Below are positions 35,103 to 43,624 of a stretch of 64,000 nucleotides of DNA, in pieces. The stretch comes from Desulfofundulus australicus DSM 11792. Its GTDB lineage: Bacteria; Bacillota; Desulfotomaculia; Desulfotomaculales; Desulfovirgulaceae. The notes beneath the pieces were generated by a model that made no database searches, was not told where the DNA came from, and worked only from the letters and a program-made list of their open reading frames with translations. How positions within the stretch are numbered: the first letter of the stretch is position 1; each line of letters begins with the position of its first letter. The stretch covers positions 49,362 through 113,361 of the forward strand of contig NZ_FQUW01000011.1 in NCBI RefSeq assembly GCF_900129285.1, read 5' to 3'. The position numbers and the translations under genes were made by a program.

Positions 35103-37790
35103 TCAGGCGATCTTCTCCACCCGTACGGCGCAGACTTTTAATTCGGGTATCCTGGCCACCGGATCGCGGGCCGGGTTGGTCAGCCTGTTGATGGCCACGT
35201 CCGGGAAGTGGAAGGAGGTAAAGACCACACCCGGCGGTACGGTATCCACAACCCGGGCGGTTACTTCCACCTGACCCCGGCGGGAAACAACCCGCACCCG
35301 TTCGCCGTCGGCAATGCCCAGAGCCCGGGCGTCGGCGGGATTTATCTCCAGGTGCTCCCGGCCGTAGTATTCTTCCAGGGCACCGGTGCGCAGAGTCATG
35401 GTCCCGGTATGATAGTGGAAGTGCCGCCGGCCGGTATTAAGTATGAGCGGGTATTCTTCGTCGGGCTGCTCGGCCGGGGGTACGTATTCCACCGGATGGA
35501 ACTTGCCCAGCCCCCGGGCAAATTTGCCCGCGTGCAGGATGGGCGTTCCCGGGTGATCGGGAGCGGGACAGGGCCAGACCAGGCTGCCGTTCTCCAGACG
35601 CTGGTAGGAAATGCCGCCGTAGGAAGGGGTGAGGCGAGCAATCTCTTCCATAATTTCCGCCGGTGAACCGTACTGCATGGGATAGCCCATAGCAGTGGCC
35701 ACCAGGCAGATGATCTGCCAGTCAGGTTTGGCTTCCCCAACCGGTTCAATGGCCTTGCGCACCCGCTGCACCCGGCGCTCGGTATTGGTAAAGGTACCGT
35801 CCTTTTCGGCAAAGCTGGCAGCGGGCAAAACCACATCGGCCAGCCTGGCCGTTTCGGTGAGGAAAATATCCTGCACCACCAGGAAATCCAGTTTTTCCAG
35901 GGCGTGAATCACATGGTCCGCATCGGGGTCGGAAAGCACGGGATTTTCGCCCATGATGTACATTCCCTTGATTTCTCCCCGGGCAGCGGCTTCGAGCATT
36001 TCACCCACGGTAAGCCCGGGAGTGGCCGGTAGTTCACCCACTCCCCAGGCCTCCGCAAATTTTGACCTTACTTCCTCAAGGGTAACACTCTGGTAACCCG
36101 TGAGAACGTTGGGCAGGGCCCCCATGTCGCAGGCCCCCTGTACGTTGTTCTGCCCCCGCAGGGGGTTCACGCCGCTGTGGGGCTTGCCGATGTGCCCGCA
36201 GAGCATGGCCAGGTTGGCTACGGCAAAAACGTTATGGGTACCGCAGACATGCTGGGTGAGGCCCATGGTATAAAGAATGGTGGCGTTTTTAGCTGTGGCG
36301 TAGCCCCGGGCCACTTCCCGGATGATGTCCGCACTGATACCGGTAATTTGTTCCACATATTCGGGAGTGTACCTGGCTACCGTTTCTTTAAGGGCTTCAA
36401 ACCCTTCGGTGCGGGTGTCCACAAATTCCTTATTCACCAGGTCTTCGGAGATAATCACATTGGCCAGACCGTTCAGTAAAGCGATGTCCGTACCTGATTT
36501 CAACCGCAGGTGATAGTGGGCCAGGCCGGCTACCTCCGTCCTGCGGGGGTCCACCACCACCAGGGTGGCTCCGTTGCGTACGGCCTTTTTAACCTGCAGG
36601 CCGATGATCGGGTGTGACTCGGTGGTGTTGGTTCCAATGGCCAGGATAAAATCGGCCCCTCCAATGTCACCAATGGGGTTGGTCATGGCCCCGCTGCCAA
36701 ACGCTGCCGCCAGACCGGCGACAGTAGGCGCATGTCAGAGACGGGCACAGTGGTCGATATTATTGGTTCCCAGCACGGCCCTGGCGAACTTGCTCATCAA
36801 GTAGTTTTCTTCGTTGGTACACCGGGCCGAACTCAAGACCCCCAGGGCGCCGGAACCATATTCCTTCTTGATGGCGCCCAGCCTTTCGGCCACCAGGCCG
36901 ATGGCCTCCTCCCAGGTGGCTTCCTCAAAGATACCGTTGCGCTTGATCAGGGGTCTGGTCAGCCGGTCGGGATGGTGGATAAAACCGTAACCAAAACGGC
37001 CTTTCACGCACAGGGCCCGCCCGTTGACCTCCCCGTCACAGGAGGTAACCCCTACCACCCGGCCGTCCTTGACATTGAGATCAAAGGTGCAACCGGTGCC
37101 GCAGTAGGGACAGGTGGTGCGCACTTTCTTGACTTCCCAGGTGCGGGCACTTGAGCGCAGGCCCTTTTCCTGGAGGGCCCCCACCGGGCAGACGGCCACA
37201 CAGTTGCCGCAAAAAACGCAGTCGGAACCGGCCAGGGTACTGTCCATGGCCGGGGTGACCCTGGTGTTGAAACCCCGGTAGGCAAAATCCACTACGTTTT
37301 TGCCCTGGATTTCGGCGCAGGCCCGCACGCACTTGCCGCACAGGATACATTTATTCAAGTCCCGCACTATGAAGGGGTTATCATCTTCAATGGGGTAACT
37401 GTGGCGCTCCCCGGCAAAACCGGCCTGCCGGACGCCGTACATGTAGGCGTAATCCTGCAGGCGGCAGTCGCCGTTCTTACCGCAGGTCAGGCAGTCCATG
37501 GGGTGGTTGGCCAGTAAAAGTTCGATGATGGTTTTCCGGGCTTCCACCACAGCCGGTGAAGCGGTATGAACCACCATGCCGCTGGTGGCGGTGGTGACGC
37601 AGGAGGCCGGCAAGTTGCGCATGCCCTCGATTTCCACCACGCACAGCCGGCAGCCGCCCCACGGGGTGAGATCCGGGTCGTGGCAAAGGGTGGGGATGAA
37701 GATTCCCGCCTGCCGGGCTGCCTCCAGCACGGTGGTTCCGACCGGTACGGTCACCTGCTTCCCGTCTATGGTCAAGGTGACTTCCGCCAC
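35103..37790 (-). CDS. fdhA: Formate dehydrogenase alpha subunit 1, selenocysteine-containing
   Basis: 895 residues if the in-frame TGA at 36735-36737 is read as selenocysteine (residue 352), in the context [15 protein letters not shown], the universal FDH active-site sequence. Residues 1-220 are NuoG-like: a [2Fe-2S] domain ([15 protein letters not shown]), a His/Cys cluster ([10 protein letters not shown]) and two [4Fe-4S] clusters ([23 protein letters not shown]). The molybdopterin domain starts at [11 protein letters not shown]. The C-terminal MGD-binding domain ends in [12 protein letters not shown]. It oxidises formate or reduces CO2 in the cytoplasm. GTG 37790 follows GGAGGT. A SECIS hairpin lies just after the UGA. 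With the neighbouring FeS, NuoF and NuoE proteins it should be an NAD(P)-linked, possibly electron-bifurcating enzyme. Confidence 0.95.
36704..36737 (-). promoter_or_regulatory. UGA selenocysteine codon and SECIS hairpin of fdhA1
   Basis: Ten bases after the UGA (36735-36737), minus-strand CUGUCGCC, loop GGUCU, GGCGGCAG (36724-36704) forms an 8-bp stem. The GGUCU apical loop at this distance is the same as in the E. coli fdhF SECIS recognised by SelB. Confidence 0.85.
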
Positions 37791-37840
37791 TTAATTCTAC
37801 CTCCTTCCGGAAAGATACTGTCGCCTAAACTACCCGGGCC

Positions 37841-37879
37841 AGCGGTCGTCCCCCTGGACCGCTCCCGGGGACGACCGCT
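37841..37879 (-). repeat. 13-bp inverted repeat between the FeS subunit and fdhA1
   Basis: AGCGGTCGTCCCC (37841-37853) is complementary to GGGGACGACCGCT (37867-37879) around a 13-base loop. No T tail. It lies 51 bases before the fdhA1 start; a processing or stability hairpin is plausible. Confidence 0.55.
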
Positions 37880-37933
37880 GCCCTTCCTTTCCCGGCTTCG
37901 GCATCGGCATCTAACAAAGATGCCGGGTAACTA

Positions 37934-38875
37934 TCACGCTTGCTTTTTCCCTTCCAGTTCCTTTATCCTGGATAAAACCCCTTCCAGACCCAGGGCCTCA
38001 GCCCAGGATACGGGAACAAACTGCCCGTCCTTTTTCAGCATCGGGGTCAACGGTTCATCAACGTAGAGCAGCTCCAGGCCCAGGCGGCCCTTGAGGCACA
38101 GGGGCCGGCCGGGACCGGGCTCTTTGGCCGTTATACCAATTACCTTGCCGTTTTTAATGTTCAAATCAAATGTGCAACCGTTTTCACAAAAAGTACAGGT
38201 GACGGTTTTCTTTTCAATTTCCCAGGTCCGCCCCTTGCCGGCCATGGGCTTATAGGTCAATGCCCCCACCGGGCAGACGGCCACACAGCGCGCGCAATAA
38301 ACACATTCCGACTCACCCAGGGGCACATCCATAGCTGTAACCACCCTGGTGTTAAAGCCCCGGTAGCCGAAGTCAATCACACTGCGCCCGGGAACGGCCT
38401 GGCAGGTGCGCACGCATTTACCGCAAAGAATGCACTTGTTCTGATCCCTGATGATATAAGGGTTGGAATCATCCAGGGGGTAATTTTTCCTCTCACCGTG
38501 AAAGCTGGTCTGCCGGACCCCGTACATAAAGGCGTAATCCTGCAGGCGGCAATCCCCGTTTTTCTCGCAGGTCAGGCAATCCTGGGGGTGATTGGCCAGC
38601 AGCAGGTCGATGATGGTCCGTCTGGCTTCAATTACCGCCTCCGAAGCAGTATAGACCACCATTCCCTCAGCCACGGTGGTCACGCAGGAGGCCGGCAGGT
38701 TACGCATCCCCGGAATCTCCACCACACAAAGGCGGCAGGCCCCGAACCCCGGTATGGCGGGGTCGTGGCACAGGGTGGGGATAAAAATCCCTGCCGACCG
38801 GGCCGCCTCCAGCACGTTGGTGCCGGCCGGTACGGTCACCTGCTTCCCATCTATGGTCAAAGTAACATTGGGCAC
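37934..38875 (-). CDS. NuoG/FdhA-N-terminus-like iron-sulphur subunit
   Basis: 313 residues nearly collinear with the first 310 of fdhA1: [2Fe-2S] domain (CHDPAIPGFGACRLC), CLTCEKNGDC cluster, [11 protein letters not shown] and CVYCARCVAVCP clusters, and then the start of the molybdopterin-oxidoreductase [4Fe-4S] domain (CTFCENGCTFD). It stops soon after, at LEGKKQA, so the catalytic domain is absent. It should be an electron-wiring subunit linking NuoF/NuoE to FdhA. It probably arose by partial tandem duplication of fdhA. Start ATG/GTG at 38875 follows AGGGGG. Confidence 0.85.
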   Translation of the reverse strand: MPNVTLTIDGKQVTVPAGTNVLEAARSAGIFIPTLCHDPAIPGFGACRLCVVEIPGMRNLPASCVTTVAEGMVVYTASEAVIEARRTIIDLLLANHPQDCLTCEKNGDCRLQDYAFMYGVRQTSFHGERKNYPLDDSNPYIIRDQNKCILCGKCVRTCQAVPGRSVIDFGYRGFNTRVVTAMDVPLGESECVYCARCVAVCPVGALTYKPMAGKGRTWEIEKKTVTCTFCENGCTFDLNIKNGKVIGITAKEPGPGRPLCLKGRLGLELLYVDEPLTPMLKKDGQFVPVSWAEALGLEGVLSRIKELEGKKQA

Positions 38876-39142
38876 TTTTATTCCCCCTTATCCCTCACTA
38901 CAACGGATATATCACTGCGTCCTTCCGGCGTAAATGTTCAGTGATCCCGCTATGGTGCCGCGTTGTTCACACTCACTCCAGTGCTCCGCGCTGACAAAAT
39001 GGTTTCTATCGTATAAGCTAAAAATTCTCGCCGCAGCGGCATCAGAAAAAGCCTTAATTAGTTGCAATAAACCGATGCCGCTGCCATACTCGCTTCGGAC
39101 CGGACTGGCGGCGCTGCAAATGCGGCATTGGTCTGCGGCCGC
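38876..39142. other. Non-coding gap inside the formate operon
   Basis: 267 bases without a gene between NuoF and the FeS subunit, unusually long for this tight operon. It contains an inverted repeat (GCAGCGGCATC near 39033-39044 with GATGCCGCTGC near 39071-39082) without a T tail. No tRNA and no known riboswitch core seen. It may hold an internal promoter or RNA element. Confidence 0.45.
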
Positions 39143-41095
39143 TCACGCCTTTTCCACGGCACCGAACTTGCACTTCTGCATGCAGTTGCCGCACTTGATA
39201 CACCGGGAGGCATCGATAACATGGGGCTGTTTCTTTTCACCGCTGATGGCTCCAGCCGGGCAGGCCCGCGCACAGGCTCCACAGCCGGTACATTTCTCAG
39301 GATTAATGGTGTATACCAGAAGAGCCTGGCAAACATGGGCCGGGCAGCGCTTGTCCTTAATATGGGCCTCATATTCATGGCGGAAATAACGCAGCGTGGA
39401 CAGGATGGGGTTGGGACAAGTCTGCCCCAGGCCGCACAGAGCCGTGTTTTTAACCACCCGGGCCAACCTCTCCAGGGTTTCAATATCTTCTTCTTTACCC
39501 TGGCCTTCGCAGATGCGGGTGAGGATTTCCAGCATGCGTTTGGTACCTTCACGGCAGGGAGTGCACTTGCCGCAGGATTCAGCCTGGGTGAAATTCAGGA
39601 AAAACCGGGCCACATCCACCATACAGGTAGTCTCGTCCATAACCACCAGGCCGCCGGAACCCATGATGGCCCCCGCGGAGGTGAGGGACTCGTAGTCGAT
39701 GGGCAGGTCCAGCTGTTCCTCGGGCAGGCAGCCCCCGGAAGGTCCGCCAATCTGCACTGCCTTGAACTTCTTGCCATCCCTGATCCCGCCGCCCACACCA
39801 AAGATAATTTCCCGCATGGTGATGCCCATGGGCACTTCCACCAGACCCGTATTGTTTACCTTGCCGGTCAGGGCGAAAATCTTGGTGCCCTTGCTCTTTT
39901 CCGTACCCATGGCGGCATACCAGGCACCGCCGTTGCGGATAATCAGGGGTACATTGGCAAATGTCTCCACGTTGTTGATGTTGGTAGGTTTACCCCACAA
40001 ACCTTTCTGTGCCGGGAAAGGTGGCCTGGGCCGCGGCATACCCCGGTTGCCCTCAATGGAGGTTAACAGGGCTGTCTCCTCGCCACAAACGAAAGCCCCT
40101 GCACCGGCTTTTATCTTAATGCGGAAATTAAATCCGGAATTCAGGATGTTGTCTCCCAGAAGACCGCACTCCTCGGCCTGGGCAATGGCTATTTTCAACC
40201 GGTGAATGGCCAGGGGATACTCGGCCCGCACGTAAATGTAACCCTCGTCGGCACCCACGGCATAACCGCAAATCAGCATCCCTTCCAGCACCGCATGGGG
40301 GTCGCCCTCCAGCACGCTGCGGTCCATAAAGGCTCCCGGGTCGCCTTCGTCGGCGTTGCAGACCACATACTTCTTGTCCCCTTCTGCGGCACGGACAAAG
40401 CTCCATTTCATCCCCGTGGGGAAACCGGCGCCGCCCCTGCCCCGCAAACCGGAAGTCTTGACTTCTTCAATTACCTGCTCGGGGGTCATTTCAAACAACG
40501 CCCTGGTCAGGGCCAGATAACCATCATTGGCCACATAGTCGGCAATTTCTTCGGGATTGATGTGCCCGCAATTGGCAAGCACCAGACGCTTTTGCTTGGC
40601 GTAGAAGGGAACGGTCTCGTAGGTGAGGGATTTTTCACCGGTGGCGGGATCAACGTAGAGCAGGCGCTCAACCACCTGCCCACCAACCAGGTGGCTGGCC
40701 ACAATTTCGGGGATGTCCTCCAGCTGGACACGGGTGTAGAAAACTTTCTGGGGCTCTACAATCATCAGCGGACCCTGTTCGCAAAAACCGTGGCAGCCGG
40801 TAATTTTTACCGTCACCTTGTCCTGCAGGCCGTGCCTGGCCAGCTCTTCCCGCAGAGCATCCACCAGTTTGCGGGAACCGGAAGATGTACAGCCTGTACC
40901 GGCACATATGAGAACCTGCCGTCTGAAGCTGTCCGCAGGCAGGTGAATATTCTCCAGAAATTCCTTGAACCTGGCCCGGCAGTTTTCATCATCGTGACAC
41001 AGGGGCCCCTGCTGGCGACATTTAATATAATCCTGGCAGGGGCTGGATGGAGAATGGAAGCACTTTTCACAGCATTTATCCATTAATGACTTCAT
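39143..41095 (-). CDS. NuoF-like NAD(P)H-binding flavoprotein, formate module
   Basis: 650 residues from ATG 41095. An N-terminal Cys-rich segment (Cys 8, 9, 12, 20, 26, 33, 39) is followed by a thioredoxin-like [2Fe-2S] domain (CAGTGCTSSG, CHGFCEQGP), the NuoF flavin/NAD core (GLRGRGGAGFPTGMKW, CNADEGDPGAFMDR, GAGAYVCGEE-type GAGAFVCGEETAL) with C-terminal [4Fe-4S] ligands SCGKCTPCREG, and two ferredoxin clusters (CTGCGACARACP, CIKCGNCMQKC). It is the HydB/HndC-type diaphorase subunit that connects NAD(P)H and ferredoxin with the FdhA/FeS partners. The exact start is uncertain because its 5' end overlaps NuoE. Confidence 0.9.
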   Translation of the reverse strand: MKSLMDKCCEKCFHSPSSPCQDYIKCRQQGPLCHDDENCRARFKEFLENIHLPADSFRRQVLICAGTGCTSSGSRKLVDALREELARHGLQDKVTVKITGCHGFCEQGPLMIVEPQKVFYTRVQLEDIPEIVASHLVGGQVVERLLYVDPATGEKSLTYETVPFYAKQKRLVLANCGHINPEEIADYVANDGYLALTRALFEMTPEQVIEEVKTSGLRGRGGAGFPTGMKWSFVRAAEGDKKYVVCNADEGDPGAFMDRSVLEGDPHAVLEGMLICGYAVGADEGYIYVRAEYPLAIHRLKIAIAQAEECGLLGDNILNSGFNFRIKIKAGAGAFVCGEETALLTSIEGNRGMPRPRPPFPAQKGLWGKPTNINNVETFANVPLIIRNGGAWYAAMGTEKSKGTKIFALTGKVNNTGLVEVPMGITMREIIFGVGGGIRDGKKFKAVQIGGPSGGCLPEEQLDLPIDYESLTSAGAIMGSGGLVVMDETTCMVDVARFFLNFTQAESCGKCTPCREGTKRMLEILTRICEGQGKEEDIETLERLARVVKNTALCGLGQTCPNPILSTLRYFRHEYEAHIKDKRCPAHVCQALLVYTINPEKCTGCGACARACPAGAISGEKKQPHVIDASRCIKCGNCMQKCKFGAVEKA

Positions 41096-41114
41096 CTCTG
41101 GCACCGCCCCCTCA

Positions 41115-41603
41115 TTACTTGTACTGTTCAAGAACCTCAGCCGCCCGCTCTGGAGTCAGCCGGCCATGAGTATCGTCATTAACCATCATCACCGGAGCGA
41201 GACCGCAGGCCCCCAGGCAGGCCACCGTTTCCAGGGTGTAGCGCAGGTCGGCGGTGGTTTCATTTTTACCCACACCGAGTTTCTCCGACACCGATTGAAA
41301 TACCCTGGCCGCTCCCCGCACATGGCAGGCCGTCCCCTGGCAGATCCTGACAATATTCCGCCCCCGGGGTTTCAAATGGAACTGGGCGTAAAAAGTGGCC
41401 ACCCCAAAAACCTTGCTGAAGGGAACTTTCAGCTCGGTGGCAATCCTCTGCATCACTTCCCCGGGCAGGTACCCGTAAATTTCCTGAGCTTCCTGCAACA
41501 GCGGGATGAGTGCCCCCTTGGTGCCCCGGTACTGCTCAAAAACCTTCTCCAGGGCTTCTTTTTTAGCCGCATCATCCTGACCGCATCCACACTGACAGCT
41601 CAC
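41115..41603 (-). CDS. NuoE-like [2Fe-2S] subunit, formate module
   Basis: 162 residues, thioredoxin-fold [2Fe-2S] protein with ligands in CQGTACHVRGA and TVACLGACGLAPVM. The N-terminus is cysteine-rich (MSCQCGCGQDD). GTG 41603 has GGGAGG 9 bases upstream. It pairs with the NuoF-like protein downstream, as HydC/HndA does in bifurcating hydrogenases and formate dehydrogenases. Confidence 0.9.
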   Translation of the reverse strand: MSCQCGCGQDDAAKKEALEKVFEQYRGTKGALIPLLQEAQEIYGYLPGEVMQRIATELKVPFSKVFGVATFYAQFHLKPRGRNIVRICQGTACHVRGAARVFQSVSEKLGVGKNETTADLRYTLETVACLGACGLAPVMMVNDDTHGRLTPERAAEVLEQYK

Positions 41604-41665
41604 CAGAATTTCCCTCCTCCCATTACTTTCCCCAGAGGCCCGTGCGCCGCAGGCGCCCGGACTGA

Positions 41666-42238
41666 CTAGCGGGTATAAACTACCCTCTCCTCAGTAACCA
41701 GAATGTGCACCGGGCAATCATGGGGCCCGGTTAAAATGTGCGGGCGGATCTGCACCTCAAAAGCCAGGGCCAGCCAGACGGTATCCGGTCTGGTGCGGGG
41801 CAGAAAGCGGTCGTAAAAGCCTCCCCCGTAGCCCAGCCGGTTGCCCTGGAGGTCAAAGGCTACCCCCGGTACGATCACCAGATCCAGCTCTTCCGGTTCC
41901 AGGGGTCGCAGGCATTCGGGACGCGGTTCCAGAATATCCCACGTTCCCGGCGCCAGGTCCCCGGGAAAATCCAGCAGCAGGGACGGCACCAGGCGTTTAC
42001 TGGCTACGTCAGTCAAAGGCACAGCCACCCTTTTGCCCCGGGCCATGGATTCCATGATCAGGGCGCCGGTCTGCACCTCGTTGCGAAAATCCACATAGGC
42101 CATGAGGGTCCGGGCCCGTTGAAACTCCTCCAGGGACAGCACGCGGCGCAAAATCCGCTTACTTTTTTCGGCTACTTCCCCTGGAGAAAGGCTGCCCCGT
42201 GCTTTTAAGACATCCTTTCTTAATTCGCTTTTATTCAC
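41666..42238 (-). CDS. 5-formyltetrahydrofolate cyclo-ligase
   Basis: 190 residues. The N-terminal KSELRKDVLKARGSLSP, MAYVDFRNEVQT and the C-terminal signature VPGVAFDLQGNRLGYGGGFYDRFL identify the MTHFS (YgfA) family, which makes 5,10-methenyl-THF from 5-formyl-THF using ATP. GTG 42238 follows GGAGG. Placement between a formate channel and the formate dehydrogenase suggests a link to the one-carbon (methyl) branch of the Wood-Ljungdahl pathway. Confidence 0.93.
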   Translation of the reverse strand: MNKSELRKDVLKARGSLSPGEVAEKSKRILRRVLSLEEFQRARTLMAYVDFRNEVQTGALIMESMARGKRVAVPLTDVASKRLVPSLLLDFPGDLAPGTWDILEPRPECLRPLEPEELDLVIVPGVAFDLQGNRLGYGGGFYDRFLPRTRPDTVWLALAFEVQIRPHILTGPHDCPVHILVTEERVVYTR

Positions 42239-42298
42239 CGGAAATCCTCCAGATGTCAGATTTCAATAAAAATTTTTAATTACTCCCTGCAGAAACAA

Positions 42299-42338
42299 AT
42301 TCGCCGGCACTTCCGCAGTTCCTTCCCGTGCCGACATT
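42299..42338 (-). repeat. 40-nt hairpin element, copy A
   Basis: A 40-base block also found at 53370-53409. Shared bases include ATTCGCCGG at one end, GTTCCT in the loop and CCGxCATT at the other. Arms GCCGGCAC and GTGCCGAC pair with one mismatch. It lies between the cyclo-ligase and focA genes. Confidence 0.6.
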
Positions 42339-42418
42339 TAATATTTACCTGCATATAATTACCACCGGCTGTTAAAGCCCGGACAGACCATGCTGAAAAA
42401 ATAAAGCGGAAAGGATGT

Positions 42419-43252
42419 CTATCTTTTAACGGTATGTTCATTTATTTTATAGGAAAAGCGATCCTTAAGAAACAATCTGGAAAGGTTGCCATAACAAAAA
42501 GCGTAAATTGCCCCTACGAACAACCCGCCGCCTACGATATTGCCAAGGACAACAGGTAACTGGTTATCAAGCCAGAACTGATTCCAGGTTACCGGTGCAC
42601 CGGCCCAGATCCCGGCAGGGATAAAAAACATGTTGGCAATGCTATGTTCAAACCCCATGGTGACAAAAGCCATGATGGGCAGCCAGATCCCCAAAACTTT
42701 ACCGGCTGCATGATCCGAAGCCATGGCCAGCCAGCAAGCCAGGCAAACCAGCCAGTTGCAGCCGACACCGCGCCAGAAGGCCTGCTCAAAAGTAAGGGAA
42801 GTTTTCGTTACGGCAGTTTTCTGGATCCAGCTCAGCCAGGGTTCGGTGGAAAGAAAGCCGGAAGACATAGCCAGATAAACTACAAATATTGCCCCCAGGA
42901 AATTTCCCGCGTAAGCTAAAAACCAGTTTCTCCAAAGTTCGTTAACACTCATTTTACTCTCCAGCAGACCTACAGTATTGTACATTACATCACCGGTAAA
43001 CAGATCCGCACCGCCAAGTATAACCAAAATCAGGCCGATGGGGAAGAGCGCACCACCAATGAATTTGGTCAGTGTGCCAAAGCTTTCCTGGGGAAGACCA
43101 GCCACCACGGTAACCATTAATAAAGCTCCAAAAGCAATGTATGCACCGGCCAGGAAGGCAAGCATTAAAGTCTTCAAAAACCCCGTCCTGGCTCGCATGG
43201 CCCCTACATTGCCGCAGGATTCCAAAACTTCCGCCGGTTTTAGAACGGCCAT
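42419..43252 (-). CDS. focA: FocA/FdhC formate channel
   Basis: 277 residues of the formate/nitrite transporter family: about six hydrophobic segments, FIGGALFPIGLILVILGGADLFTGD, the loop NELWRNWFLAYAGNFLGA, and GFEHSIANMFFIPAGI. Cytoplasmic-membrane pentameric channel moving formate in either direction. It is the first gene after a good sigma-A promoter (43382-43410) and leads the formate unit. Start at 43252 has AAGGAGG upstream. Confidence 0.93.
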   Translation of the reverse strand: MAVLKPAEVLESCGNVGAMRARTGFLKTLMLAFLAGAYIAFGALLMVTVVAGLPQESFGTLTKFIGGALFPIGLILVILGGADLFTGDVMYNTVGLLESKMSVNELWRNWFLAYAGNFLGAIFVVYLAMSSGFLSTEPWLSWIQKTAVTKTSLTFEQAFWRGVGCNWLVCLACWLAMASDHAAGKVLGIWLPIMAFVTMGFEHSIANMFFIPAGIWAGAPVTWNQFWLDNQLPVVLGNIVGGGLFVGAIYAFCYGNLSRLFLKDRFSYKINEHTVKR

Positions 43253-43381
43253 CGGTTAATTCCCTCCTTAAAACTTGATGTTACCAGCAATATCTGGTCA
43301 TACAGAAATAAGTCTCTGCTAGAACCTGACTTTTTCTTGCATCACCTTCCTTTTATAATTTTTTGAATTCAATCAATAGCT

Positions 43382-43410
43382 ATTATATTGGCGCCATTGG
43401 GCCCCGGCAA
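43382..43410 (-). promoter_or_regulatory. Sigma-A promoter of the focA-formate dehydrogenase operon
   Basis: Minus-strand TTGCCG (-35, 43405-43410), 17-base spacer containing GGCGCC, TATAAT (-10, 43382-43387), about 130 bases before focA. A long A/T tract at 43420-43525 lies directly upstream as a possible UP element or regulator site. Confidence 0.75.
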
Positions 43411-43513
43411 TTTTAGAAAAGAATGTTAAATTAAAATCGGATTTTAATAAAATAAATTTAAATAAATAACAAAAAATTAAATTAAATAATTAAAAACCCA
43501 AGATCCAAAACAA
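43411..43513. other. A/T-rich upstream region of the formate operon
   Basis: Very A/T-rich repeats of AAATTAAAT type, unlike the surrounding DNA. Located between the regulator terminator and the focA promoter. Probable binding site for the membrane-tethered HTH regulator encoded just upstream, but no specific operator can be read. Confidence 0.45.
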
Positions 43514-43542
43514 GAAAAAATAAAACCCCTTTTAAGCGGGGT
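43514..43542 (-). terminator. Terminator after membrane HTH regulator 1
   Basis: Minus-strand ACCCCGC, short loop, AAGGGGT then TTTATTTTTT, about 80 bases after the regulator stop, separating it from the focA promoter. Confidence 0.75.
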
Positions 43543-43624
43543 ATCAGGATATTGATATACTCTTTATGTGCCCCGGTTTTACAGCAGGAGCAACCTGCAG
43601 TGAGCCCGCCGGGCCAGGTATATT

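Noticed and set aside
38876..39142. tRNA-Sec or riboswitch in the formate-operon gap
   Set aside because: No cloverleaf, no acceptor-stem pairing, and no known riboswitch core found by eye.
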